A DNA stretch of 64,000 nt from Clostridia bacterium (lineage in GTDB: Bacteria; Bacillota; Clostridia; Oscillospirales; CAG-272). Positions 1 to 7,616 of the stretch are shown piece by piece (the first letter of the stretch is position 1; each line of letters opens with the position of its first letter). Location of the stretch: positions 91,717-155,716 of the forward strand of contig JAFVTS010000035.1 in assembly GCA_017503105.1 (NCBI GenBank). The letters run 5' to 3'. The position numbers and the translations under genes are program-made. The notes beneath the pieces were generated by a model, which did no database searches, had not been told where the DNA came from, and saw only the letters and a program-made list of their open reading frames with translations.

Positions 1-87
1 TTTTTCGCACTTGGCAAAGCCCCTGAGGGCGAGATTTATTTTTTGAAATAAATAAGCATCGTCTGTAATTACGCCTACTCGCTTCAC
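1..87 (-). CDS. Unidentified protein, N-terminal 29 codons only
   Basis: A minus-strand gene starts with GTG at 87 and runs off the left edge, so only 29 residues are visible (VKRVGVITDDAYLFQK and on). A GGAGGAGG ribosome binding site lies just upstream on the same strand (94-101) and a full sigma-A promoter lies at 124-152. The beta strand followed by TDD resembles the start of a receiver or pseudo-receiver domain, so a regulator is possible, but 29 residues are too few to name a family. An 18-bp palindrome at 105-122 sits between promoter and start, so expression is probably repressor controlled. Confidence 0.6.
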   Translation of the reverse strand, partial: MKRVGVITDDAYLFQKINLALRGFAKCEK

Positions 88-104
88 GGTTAGCCTCCTC
101 CGAA

Positions 105-122
105 TTTCTAATTTATTAGAAA
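105..122. promoter_or_regulatory. 18-bp palindromic operator candidate (copy 1)
   Basis: TTTCTAATTTATTAGAAA is a near-perfect palindrome just downstream of the -10 of the minus-strand promoter at 124-152, where a bound repressor would block initiation. Its reverse complement, TTTCTAATAAATTAGAAA, occurs exactly at 45257-45274. An AT-rich palindrome of this length is typical of MarR/TetR-type operators; the regulator is not identified. Confidence 0.55.
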
Positions 123-123
123 T

Positions 124-152
124 ATTATACATCAAACGAGTTTGCTTGTCAA
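124..152 (-). promoter_or_regulatory. Sigma-A promoter for the partial gene 1-87
   Basis: On the minus strand TTGACA (147-152), a 17-bp spacer and TATAAT (124-129), both perfect consensus hexamers. Confidence 0.75.
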
Positions 153-213
153 GCGGATATGATAAAAAAAGCGCCCAGGTCAATTTGCGCAATCTCTCGG
201 GCAATATTTGCAA

Positions 214-242
214 TTCACGCGCACAAAAAATAATAGTATAAT
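214..242 (+). promoter_or_regulatory. Promoter for the KDPG aldolase gene
   Basis: TTCACG (214-219), 17-bp spacer, TATAAT (237-242). The -35 matches four of six consensus bases. Confidence 0.55.
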
Positions 243-276
243 TAAGGTGATAAAATTAAACAAAGGAGAAAAACCA

Positions 277-1242
277 ATGAACAACATCAATTCCGAGCTT
301 TATTCCATAGGTCTTATTCCCGTAATAAAGATCGAAAATCCCGACGACGCCATTCCGCTTGCAAAGGCGCTTATCGACGGCGGTCTTCCCGCTGCTGAGA
401 TAACCTTCAGAACGTCCTGCGCTGCAGAGGCTATCAAGAAAATCACCGAGGCTTATCCCGAGATGCTCGTTGGCGCGGGCACGGTCCTTACCACCGAGCA
501 GGTGGATGCGGCTATCGCGGCGGGCTCCAAGTTCCTCGTTTCCCCCGGTCTTAATCCCAAGGTCACCTCTTATTGCCTTTCCAAGGGCGTGCCTATGCTC
601 CCCGGATGCTCCAATCCCTCTGACATCGAGGCGGCTCTTGAGCTCGGTCTTACTACCGTAAAGTTCTTCCCCGCCGAGGCTGCGGGCGGTCTTCCTATGC
701 TCAAGGCAATGGCAGCACCCTACGGTCAGCTCACCTTTATGCCTACGGGCGGAATCAACGCGAACAACCTTCTTGATTACCTCAAGTTCAACAAGATCAT
801 CGCTTGCGGCGGTTCGTTTATGGTAAAGGACGAGCTCATAAAGGAAAAGAAGTGGGATGAGATCACCGCTCTTACCAAGAATGCCGTAAAGACTATGCTC
901 GGTCTTGAATTTGTACATATGGGTATCAATTCCGCCGACGAGGCAGAGTGCACGAAGGGCGCTAAGCTCTTTGAAACTATGTTCGGTCTTGCAAACAGAG
1001 AAACGAGCAAATCCATATTCGCGGGCGACGCGTTTGAGTTTATGAAGGGAAAGGGCCCCGGCACTCACGGTCACATCGCTATCCGTACCAATTTCGTTGA
1101 CAGAGCTATGGCTTATTTCAAGAGAATGGGCTTTGAGTTCGACGAGAGCACGGTTACCTATGACGAAAAGACGGGCAAGCCTAAGTTCGTTTACTTCAAG
1201 GATGAAGTATGCGGCTTCGCTATCCATCTCGTCCAGAAATAA
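277..1242 (+). CDS. KDPG/KHG aldolase fused to a C-terminal VOC (glyoxalase-like) domain
   Basis: 321 residues from the ATG at 277, chosen because AAAGGAG precedes it; the open frame extends upstream without a ribosome binding site. Residues 1-210 are a class I 2-keto-3-deoxy-6-phosphogluconate / 4-hydroxy-2-oxoglutarate aldolase: E41, R45 and Schiff-base K129 (in TTVKFFPAE) are visible, with GAGTV and PTGGI phosphate-loop motifs. This enzyme splits KDPG to pyruvate and glyceraldehyde 3-phosphate. Residues about 213-321 form a second domain (FVHMGINSADEAE ... HIAIRTNFVDRAM ... FAIHLVQK) with the beta-alpha-beta pattern of the VOC superfamily. Its role is unknown; it may be a substrate-binding or metal site. 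Own promoter at 214-242 and terminator at 1257-1296 make it monocistronic. Confidence 0.9.
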   Translation: MNNINSELYSIGLIPVIKIENPDDAIPLAKALIDGGLPAAEITFRTSCAAEAIKKITEAYPEMLVGAGTVLTTEQVDAAIAAGSKFLVSPGLNPKVTSYCLSKGVPMLPGCSNPSDIEAALELGLTTVKFFPAEAAGGLPMLKAMAAPYGQLTFMPTGGINANNLLDYLKFNKIIACGGSFMVKDELIKEKKWDEITALTKNAVKTMLGLEFVHMGINSADEAECTKGAKLFETMFGLANRETSKSIFAGDAFEFMKGKGPGTHGHIAIRTNFVDRAMAYFKRMGFEFDESTVTYDEKTGKPKFVYFKDEVCGFAIHLVQK

Positions 1243-1256
1243 TATTCGCAAGAAAA

Positions 1257-1296
1257 ACAGGGTTCTGCCGCAAAACAGAGCCCTGTTTTTTTATTT
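1257..1296 (+). terminator. Intrinsic terminator after the aldolase gene
   Basis: ACAGGGTTCTG and CAGAGCCCTGT pair over 11 bp with one G-U, followed by a T run. Confidence 0.8.
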
Positions 1297-1341
1297 TTTT
1301 ATAAAAAGTGAAGAATTTTTTTATTTTAAAACGAAAAGAAC

Positions 1342-1370
1342 TTGCATTTTATAAAATACTGTGTTAAAAT
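1342..1370 (+). promoter_or_regulatory. Promoter for the coiled-coil protein
   Basis: TTGCAT (1342-1347), 17-bp spacer, TAAAAT (1365-1370). A TATAAT at 1370-1375 has no well-spaced -35. Confidence 0.5.
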
Positions 1371-1410
1371 ATAATAGAGAAAAAATATTCGGTGCGGAGG
1401 TTTTCTAAAA

Positions 1411-3576
1411 ATGCTCAAGGATCTCACTCACAATAAAATAATTGCGGACACCGTTACGGACGCCTTTATTGAAAACGTCGATAGCGTTCTCGTTCCTCTC
1501 GTCGAGGGGCTGTTTGGCGATTCTGCCATTGCGCTTCAGATGTATGAGGACTATATTGCCGACGGATTTTTGAAGAGCGGGAAGTGGTGCTATCCCTTTA
1601 CCGTTATTAAAAGCGACGGAGCGCAGACCCTTTGGGTCAGCTGGAGCGTTGATAAGAGAAAGTTTAAAAACGGCATTCCTTATGCCTACATAGGAAACGG
1701 CGCTATTGATTTTGCAATTATGGAAAACGTTCCCGAGGAGCTCTCGGACAAGCTTGCGGGGAGAAATATATCCGCTCCCGACGGTTGTATGAAGGTGAAG
1801 CTGCATACGGCAGCCGAGGATCCGCTCTTCCTCTCGGGCAAATATTCGCAAACCTTTATTGACGAGATGGGAAAACAGCTGACGGAGGCAATATCCCGCG
1901 CTATGAGCGTTAAGGGGCTTGAATCCTCATCACTCTCCCTTCAGATGATATTCGCTCCCGAAACATATATGGAGCACACGTCGGAAAACGTGACCTACCG
2001 CCGTCTTCGCATAGCGGATAAGGCGTCGGCACCCCGTGATTTCTGGATCAAGTGGACGAGGACCAACAGCGCCGTGGCTTATTCGGTATCCGATCACCCC
2101 GTACCCGAAACGATAAAGTTTGAGCTTGGCGAGGACGTACCCCAGAAGGTCAGAGAGAAGGAATACAGATTCCTCCTTCGTACCGACGATGACAGATACC
2201 ACGCGTCGATGAGCCGTAAAAACGTCACCGAGTGGCGCGAGCTCGTAAAACGCGCGTTAAGACGCGGCGAGATAGAAAAGGTCGAGCTTGAGAGCGAATA
2301 TAACAACGAGGATCTTACGAACGCTCTTCTCTCAGCGCTTCCTTCAAATGAAGCTCCCGTAAAGGAGGAGCCCGTGCTCGAAACCGCTGACGACGCAATG
2401 CTCAAAGAGGCTCTTCAGAGAATTCTTGAAACTACCTCAACCGAGGAGAACGTTGAAGAAGTGGCGGAAGAGGCAGTAGAAGAAGCTATCGAGGAAGTGA
2501 CCGAAGAGGTAGCGGAAGAAGCCGTCGAGGAAGTGACCGAAGAGGCAACGGAAGAAGCTGTCGAGGAAGTGACCGAAGAGGCAGCGGAAGAAGCTGTCGA
2601 GGAAGTAACCGAAGAGGCAGCGGAAGAGGCTGTCGAGGAAGTGACCGAAGAGGTAGCGGAAGAGGCTATCGAGGAAGCAACCGAGAACGCAGAAGAATAT
2701 CAGTCTGTGTCGGCCGCGGTTTGTGAGGATGCCCTTCATGCCGAGATCGAAGCAAAGATCAGACTTGAATATGAAGCAAACGAGAAGATAAAAGTTGAAG
2801 AAGAGGCAAAGCGCCTTCTTGAAGAGCAGGAGAAATTGCGCCTTGCGAAGGAAAGGCTTATCGCCGAGGAGAAGCGCTTTGAAGAAGAGCGCGCGAAGGA
2901 GGAGGCACTCTTAAAAGAAAGAGAAGAAAAACTCCGTGCGACGATCGAAGCGCAGCTTCGTGCAGAGGCGAGAGAGAAGGAAAGACTTGCCGAGGCGGCA
3001 ATGATAGCTATTGAAGAAAAGCGCCGCATCGAAGCCGAGCGCGCTGAGGAGCTGCGCAAGAAGGAAGAGGAAGAGCGCAGATTGGAGAGCGAAAGACTCG
3101 CTGCCGAGGAGCGTGAGCGCAAGGATGCTGAGATAAAATCCGAGGCGGAAAGAATACTTCGTGAGGCTCAGGAGCAGCTCGCACTTGCCAACGAGAAAAA
3201 GCGCGAGGCTGACGAGCGTATGGCGGAAGTTCAGAAGCTTGAGGCGCAGAAGAGTCTTGAAGACGCAGTCGCCGCAGAGAAAGCGGAAAAGCCCGAGTAC
3301 ACCTTTACCGCTAAGAGCGTGCTGTTCTTCTTCCGTTACCATATAGATCCCAGAATCACCGAGCCTATGGAAGCTATAATAAGAACGACGCTCGAAAGAC
3401 TCGGCAAGGATAAGGTTCCGATCAATATAAAGGCAGTTATTGTAGACGATTCTACCGTTCGTCTTGATTTCGTGAAGATTCCCGTCGAGGAAGAGGATCT
3501 TTTGATAAAGATCGTTCAGGCTCTCGGAAACGGCAATCTCGGAATTGCGAAGGCAAGAGTAGTTCCCTTGAATTAA
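1411..3576 (+). CDS. Large acidic-repeat and coiled-coil protein of unknown function
   Basis: 721 residues, start ATG 1411 behind GCGGAGG. Three parts are visible. Residues 1 to about 310 are a mixed, globular-looking region with Trp-containing strands (FWIKWTRTNSAVAYSV). Residues about 347-428 are an almost purely Glu/Ala/Val/Thr repeat, encoded by 36-bp tandem units. Residues about 445-625 are a long charged, Lys/Arg/Glu heptad-type coiled coil (EERAKEEALLKEREEKL). A compact C-terminal domain follows (about 630-721), starting YTFTAKSVLFFFRYHIDP. There is no signal peptide or membrane segment, so it is cytoplasmic, probably an elongated homo-oligomer. I do not recognise the family. No partner gene shares the transcript upstream; the deacetylase follows after a hairpin. 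Confidence 0.8.
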   Translation: MLKDLTHNKIIADTVTDAFIENVDSVLVPLVEGLFGDSAIALQMYEDYIADGFLKSGKWCYPFTVIKSDGAQTLWVSWSVDKRKFKNGIPYAYIGNGAIDFAIMENVPEELSDKLAGRNISAPDGCMKVKLHTAAEDPLFLSGKYSQTFIDEMGKQLTEAISRAMSVKGLESSSLSLQMIFAPETYMEHTSENVTYRRLRIADKASAPRDFWIKWTRTNSAVAYSVSDHPVPETIKFELGEDVPQKVREKEYRFLLRTDDDRYHASMSRKNVTEWRELVKRALRRGEIEKVELESEYNNEDLTNALLSALPSNEAPVKEEPVLETADDAMLKEALQRILETTSTEENVEEVAEEAVEEAIEEVTEEVAEEAVEEVTEEATEEAVEEVTEEAAEEAVEEVTEEAAEEAVEEVTEEVAEEAIEEATENAEEYQSVSAAVCEDALHAEIEAKIRLEYEANEKIKVEEEAKRLLEEQEKLRLAKERLIAEEKRFEEERAKEEALLKEREEKLRATIEAQLRAEAREKERLAEAAMIAIEEKRRIEAERAEELRKKEEEERRLESERLAAEERERKDAEIKSEAERILREAQEQLALANEKKREADERMAEVQKLEAQKSLEDAVAAEKAEKPEYTFTAKSVLFFFRYHIDPRITEPMEAIIRTTLERLGKDKVPINIKAVIVDDSTVRLDFVKIPVEEEDLLIKIVQALGNGNLGIAKARVVPLN
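2485..2685 (+). repeat. 36-bp in-frame tandem repeat (five units plus a partial)
   Basis: Units begin at 2485, 2521, 2557, 2593 and 2629, with a partial one at 2665. Each encodes a 12-residue variant of A-V/I-EEVTEEA-AEE. Units differ only at a few bases, so the tract is young or homogenised and could change copy number by slippage. Confidence 0.85.
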
Positions 3577-3606
3577 GAACAAACGAGCAGAAAGGCGAAT
3601 CAACAA

Positions 3607-3634
3607 GCGCGAACCGTACGAGTGCGGTTCGCGC
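3607..3634 (+). other. Perfect 10-bp hairpin between genes
   Basis: GCGCGAACCG (3607-3616) and CGGTTCGCGC (3625-3634) pair perfectly around an 8-nt loop, 20 bases before the deacetylase start. Only three T follow, so it is a weak terminator at best; it may be an mRNA processing or stability element. Confidence 0.5.
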
Positions 3635-3653
3635 TTTGAAAAAGGAGATAGAA

Positions 3654-4511
3654 ATGGCAGATTTAAGACTCAGATTTCCCGGCGGGAAAAGACGGGCGCT
3701 CACGTTCAGCTATGACGACGGACTTCCGTCGGACGTAAGGCTCGTCGGTATTTTTGATAAGTACGGAATGAAGGGGACGTTCAATCTTAACAGTAACACG
3801 TACCGTCCCGAGGACGGCGAGCCCTCCGAAAATATCAAGATAGAGAGGTCTACTATGTGGACGAGGGCAAAGAAGAGCGAGATGCAAGCCCTTTTCTCCG
3901 ACGGAACGCACGAGGTTGCGGTGCACGGAATTTCACACACGCCGCTTGGAAACCTTCCCGTTTATGAGGCTGTCGAAAGAATAATATGTGACAGAGTGGC
4001 TCACGAGCGCGACTACGGTAGGATAATAAGAGGCGCGGCGTACCCGAACGGTTCCTTTTCGGATACGGCTGTCGAGGCTCTTGCCGCATCGGGAATTGCG
4101 TATTGCCGCACCACCACGGCAACGAGAAGCTTTGATATTCCAAAGGATTGGCTGAGGCTTGATCCCACCTGCCACCATAACGACCCGCAGATTTTTGAGC
4201 TCGCGAAGAGCTTTATCGAGAGCGATGGAAAGGACCCTATGCTATTTTACGTATGGGGGCATTCCTCTGAATTCGTTATCGACGGAAATTGGGAGAGAAT
4301 AGAGCGCTTCTGCGAGCTTCTCGCTACCGCATCGGATCTCATATGGTACGCCACCAATATTGAAATATACGATTACGTAAAGGCGTTTGAAGCTCTTATA
4401 AGGTCTGCGGACGGCACTCTCGTATTTAATCCGACGTCCACGGACGTTTTCGCATCGGTCGGCGGCAAGCGCGACGTATTCATTCCCGCGGGCTCTACGG
4501 TTACGGTATAA
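3654..4511 (+). CDS. Polysaccharide deacetylase (NodB-like, CE4 fold)
   Basis: 285 residues from ATG 3654, which follows AAAGGAGAT at good spacing; an in-frame ATG 18 bases earlier overlaps that site. FSYDDG near residue 20 gives the catalytic and metal Asp pair, and VAVHGISH supplies the two metal-binding His of the NodB motif; AAYPNGSF corresponds to motif 3. The family removes N- or O-acetyl groups from chitin, peptidoglycan or xylan. There is no signal peptide, so it probably acts on small cytoplasmic substrates rather than the wall. It is followed by a terminator and convergent to rsmG. Confidence 0.85.
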   Translation: MADLRLRFPGGKRRALTFSYDDGLPSDVRLVGIFDKYGMKGTFNLNSNTYRPEDGEPSENIKIERSTMWTRAKKSEMQALFSDGTHEVAVHGISHTPLGNLPVYEAVERIICDRVAHERDYGRIIRGAAYPNGSFSDTAVEALAASGIAYCRTTTATRSFDIPKDWLRLDPTCHHNDPQIFELAKSFIESDGKDPMLFYVWGHSSEFVIDGNWERIERFCELLATASDLIWYATNIEIYDYVKAFEALIRSADGTLVFNPTSTDVFASVGGKRDVFIPAGSTVTV

Positions 4512-4517
4512 ATGAAC

Positions 4518-4555
4518 GAGGACGGAGAACATAAAATTCTCCGTCCTCTTTTTTT
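4518..4555 (+). terminator. Intrinsic terminator after the deacetylase gene
   Basis: GAGGACGGAGA (4518-4528) and TCTCCGTCCTC (4538-4548) pair over 11 bp and are followed by seven T. It lies between convergent genes. Confidence 0.8.
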
Positions 4556-4578
4556 ATGTCAAAATCCTTTTTTCAATA

Positions 4579-5313
4579 TCAAAGCGGCTTTTTCGATATC
4601 TGCGCGAAGGGGCGCGGATAGGCGCTCGGCGTTTTTTCCTTCTTGGAAACGCGGATCAGCGGGTGTGAGAAATCCTCTCCCGACGCGCTTTTTAATACTA
4701 TGCTCTCAACGGTCGCGCCTCTGCCGCCGAGGGTAGCTATCGCGCGCTTTGCCTCGCCAAGCTCAAATTCGGCGTTTTTTCCCTTCATCGCCAGCATCTC
4801 GCCGCCGACCTTCACAAACGGCAGGCAAAGCTCGGTGAGCACGCGCATATTCGCCACGGCTCTTGCGGTTGCAATATCGAATTTCTCGCGGAATTCGGGA
4901 GATCTTCCTCCGTCCTCGGCGCGCATCGTCAAGGCTTCCACGTTTGAAAGACCTAAAAGCTCAGCGGTCTCTTTTACGTAATTTATCCTCTTTTCCGTCG
5001 AGTCTACGGCTGTTATTTTAACGTCGGGGCGAAGCATTGCCACGGGCAGAGTGGGGAAGCCCGCGCCGCATCCGACGTCTATTATCTTAGAGCCCTTCGG
5101 AAGTCTTGCGGCAAGTGCCGCACAGTCGACGTAATGATTCAGAATTATCATATCAACGTCTGTAATGGCTGTCAGATTGTATTTCTCGTTTTCAGTCAGC
5201 ATTCTCTCGGTCAGGGCGAAAAACGCTTCGCTCTTTTCAAGTGAGAGCATTTTACCAAGACCGTTTTTGTTAAATGCCTGAGTCAAGGCTGATATGAATT
5301 CTTTCTTTTCCAT
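4579..5313 (-). CDS. rsmG: 16S rRNA m7G527 methyltransferase RsmG
   Basis: 244 residues. The SAM-binding motif IDVGCGAGFPTLPVAM and the RsmG-specific NEKYNLTAITD and ATARAVANMRVLTELCLPF segments are all present. The enzyme methylates N7 of G527 in 16S rRNA using S-adenosylmethionine. In many Firmicutes it sits in the mnmG/noc/parA region, but here it is alone, with its own perfect promoter at 5416-5444 and the SGNH genes divergently behind it. Length is normal for the family. Confidence 0.95.
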   Translation of the reverse strand: MEKKEFISALTQAFNKNGLGKMLSLEKSEAFFALTERMLTENEKYNLTAITDVDMIILNHYVDCAALAARLPKGSKIIDVGCGAGFPTLPVAMLRPDVKITAVDSTEKRINYVKETAELLGLSNVEALTMRAEDGGRSPEFREKFDIATARAVANMRVLTELCLPFVKVGGEMLAMKGKNAEFELGEAKRAIATLGGRGATVESIVLKSASGEDFSHPLIRVSKKEKTPSAYPRPFAQISKKPL

Positions 5314-5415
5314 TTTATTTCTTCCTTAAAATAGTAATAGCGGTAAAATCCGTGCAGCGAAGCAAAAAGTCGCGTCGTGCTTTAATAAGGCGTTTGGCTC
5401 TTCGCCGCACTATAA

Positions 5416-5444
5416 ATTATAAAATATTTGTGTTTGATTGTCAA
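5416..5444 (-). promoter_or_regulatory. Promoter for rsmG
   Basis: Minus strand TTGACA (5439-5444), 17-bp spacer, TATAAT (5416-5421). It lies back-to-back with the SGNH promoter 20 bp away. Confidence 0.75.
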
Positions 5445-5463
5445 GCAAAAATCGGATAAAGTA

Positions 5464-5492
5464 TTGATTTTCCCGACGTAAAGTTGTATAAT
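5464..5492 (+). promoter_or_regulatory. Promoter for the SGNH operon
   Basis: TTGATT (5464-5469), 17-bp spacer, TATAAT (5487-5492), 32 bp before the first start codon. Confidence 0.7.
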
Positions 5493-5523
5493 GGAGTAAA
5501 AACTTTAAGGAGAGCTTGAAATT

Positions 5524-6594
5524 ATGTCAAACGCACTTGAATCGGCACTTGTAAACATCGAAACGGATTTTGAAAATAAGAATCTTAAATTCTATGACGC
5601 GTCAAAACCACCCTTCCGTCTTTACGGCGTTTATTACGAGGACGGGCTTTACAGAAGGCTTCCGTATTCCGTTGCGGAGGCAACGAGCCCTGCGGTCGCG
5701 GGACTTTCACAAAAGACCTCTGGTGGCAGACTTCGTTTTGTCGTAAAGGGCTCGTCGCACGTGGCAATACACGTAGAAGGCCCGGGAGCGGGGATCTGGG
5801 ACGTCAGCGCCATTACGGGCTATCACTCGTTTGATATGTATAACGGCACAAGATTCGTTGCGGTCAGCCGTCCGGGAACCGCGAAAACGGCGCAAGAATA
5901 TATGTTTTGGGCTGATGCATCAAGAGAGAATCTTATGACGCTGAACTTCCCGCTCGCAGGCACCGTTTCCGCCCTTTATATTGGACTTGACGAAGGGGCA
6001 GAGGTGCTTCCCGCACCCGACCACGATCTTGAGACCCCCGTACTCTTCTACGGCTCGTCCATCACTATGGGTATGTGCGCCTCGCGTCCCGGTATGATAT
6101 ATCAGAACCATCTCTCGCGCTGGCTAAACTTCAACTACACCAACCTCGGTTTCTCGGGAGCCGCAAAGGCGGAGCCCGCTATATCGAAGTACGTTTCCGA
6201 GCAGGAGTGCAGCATCTTCGTTTACGACTACGACCACAATGCAAAGACTCCCGAATATCTTGAAGAGACGCATGAGAAGATGTTCCTTGAGTTCCGCTCT
6301 ACTCACCCCGACACGCCCGTGCTCTTTATGTCGCGCCCCAACCGCTCGGCTCCCGGCTCTGTTCTTTACAACAGAATGCAGATAGTGGAAAAGACTTATA
6401 AGAACGCTCTCGCAAGGGGCGACAAGAACGTCTGGTTCATCCCCGGCAACGACCTTTTAGCTCCCGAGCTTGAGAGCAACTACAACGTGGACGGCTCACA
6501 TCCCAACGACCTCGGCTTCTTCTCTATGGCAAACGCTATAAAGCCCGTTATGGAAGAGATGATAAAGGTCGTAAAGGAAAGAGGTATCAAATAA
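5524..6594 (+). CDS. SGNH/GDSL hydrolase with N-terminal GxDLY-type beta domain, paralogue 1
   Basis: 356 residues. The N-terminal half (1-165) is a beta-rich domain with SFDMYNG, matching the GxDLY signature of proteins that precede the Lipase_GDSL_3 domain. The C-terminal half has the SGNH blocks: YGSSIT with catalytic S179 (Ser replaces the usual Asp of GDS), G212 in GFSG, N239 in DYDHN, and D323/H326 in VDGSHPND. The family removes acyl groups from carbohydrates. No signal peptide is present, so a cytoplasmic deacetylase of imported acetylated sugars is likely. First of three overlapping paralogues; the next gene starts within its stop codon. Confidence 0.88.
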   Translation: MSNALESALVNIETDFENKNLKFYDASKPPFRLYGVYYEDGLYRRLPYSVAEATSPAVAGLSQKTSGGRLRFVVKGSSHVAIHVEGPGAGIWDVSAITGYHSFDMYNGTRFVAVSRPGTAKTAQEYMFWADASRENLMTLNFPLAGTVSALYIGLDEGAEVLPAPDHDLETPVLFYGSSITMGMCASRPGMIYQNHLSRWLNFNYTNLGFSGAAKAEPAISKYVSEQECSIFVYDYDHNAKTPEYLEETHEKMFLEFRSTHPDTPVLFMSRPNRSAPGSVLYNRMQIVEKTYKNALARGDKNVWFIPGNDLLAPELESNYNVDGSHPNDLGFFSMANAIKPVMEEMIKVVKERGIK

Positions 6595-7616
6595 TGAAGT
6601 TTTCCGAAATAGCTAAAAAACAGGAAACTGCCATTTGCGAGAAAGATATCGTTTTTGCGAATGCGGAACGTGATCCTTTCAGAGTCTGCGGCGTTTATAT
6701 GGGGGATGACGGCAGGTATCACCGTATGCCCTACGAGATCGCGGAAAAGGTAAATGACGGTGTGCGCAAGCTCTCCACCAACACGGCGGGAGGCAGAATA
6801 AGATTCGTCACCGACAGCACGTACGTTGCGGTAAAGGCGAAGCTCGGTTGGTACTGGCATATGTACCATTTCCCCGCGTGCGGAAACTACGGATTTGACG
6901 TCTACGACGGAAAAGAGTATAAGGGAACGGTAAGACCCATTGACCGTCCTACCGAGTTTGAGGGCGTTGTAAATCTTGGTAAGGGCAAGCACGAGATCAC
7001 GATAAATATGCCTCTTTACAGCGACGTGAAGGAAGTACTCGTAGGACTCTCGGAGGACGCTGAAATTTCACACGCCCCCCTATATAAGTACGAAAAGCCC
7101 GTAGTTTTCTACGGTTCTTCCATAACGCAGGGCGGTTGTGCCTCGCGCCCCGGCACCTGCTATCAGAACTTCCTTTGCCGCTCGCTTGATTTCAATTATA
7201 TAAATCTCGGATTTTCCGGATCGGCAAAAGCCGAGGACACCATCATCGACTACATAGCGGGACTCGATATGAGCGTGTTCGTATACGATTACGACCACAA
7301 TTCTCCTTCAACCGAGCATTACGCCGAAACGCACGAAAAAATGTTCTTAGCGATAAGGGAAAAGCATCCCGAAATGCCGATAATTCTTATGTCACGCCCG
7401 TCGGGTGACGTTAAGGCGCGCATAGAGATAATTACGCGTACTTACGAGAACGCTCTTGCAAGAGGTGATAAAAACGTTTATCTTATAAAGGGCGCAAAGC
7501 TCAATTCCAAGGGCGGCACGGTTGACGGCTGCCACCCGAACGACCTCGGATTTTACTATATGGCAAGAGATCTTGAGCCAACCTTGAAGAAATGCTTGGA
7601 GGACAGTGTGAAATGA
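6594..7616 (+). CDS. SGNH/GDSL hydrolase, paralogue 2
   Basis: 340 residues. ATG at 6594 shares one base with the TAA of paralogue 1, which implies translational coupling. It has the same two-domain plan: GFDVYDG in the beta domain, then YGSSITQGG, GFSGSAKAE, DYDHN and DGCHPNDLGF. The linker before block V is shorter than in paralogue 1. The catalytic triad residues are all kept, so it should be active. Divergence from its neighbours is spread along the chain, most strongly in the N-terminal beta domain, which suggests different sugar or acyl preference rather than simple dosage. Confidence 0.88.
   Translation: MKFSEIAKKQETAICEKDIVFANAERDPFRVCGVYMGDDGRYHRMPYEIAEKVNDGVRKLSTNTAGGRIRFVTDSTYVAVKAKLGWYWHMYHFPACGNYGFDVYDGKEYKGTVRPIDRPTEFEGVVNLGKGKHEITINMPLYSDVKEVLVGLSEDAEISHAPLYKYEKPVVFYGSSITQGGCASRPGTCYQNFLCRSLDFNYINLGFSGSAKAEDTIIDYIAGLDMSVFVYDYDHNSPSTEHYAETHEKMFLAIREKHPEMPIILMSRPSGDVKARIEIITRTYENALARGDKNVYLIKGAKLNSKGGTVDGCHPNDLGFYYMARDLEPTLKKCLEDSVK

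Noticed and set aside
256-1251. Long minus-strand frame across the KDPG aldolase gene
   Set aside because: It is a shadow of a clear enzyme on the other strand and has no ribosome binding site or family-like sequence.
2485-2685. Possible CRISPR array from regular repeats
   Set aside because: The units are contiguous 36-bp coding repeats without spacers.
2437-3122. Minus-strand frames with repeated FGHFLDSFFRCL-type and Ser-rich sequence
   Set aside because: They are the complement of the Glu-rich repeats and coiled coil of the real plus-strand gene.
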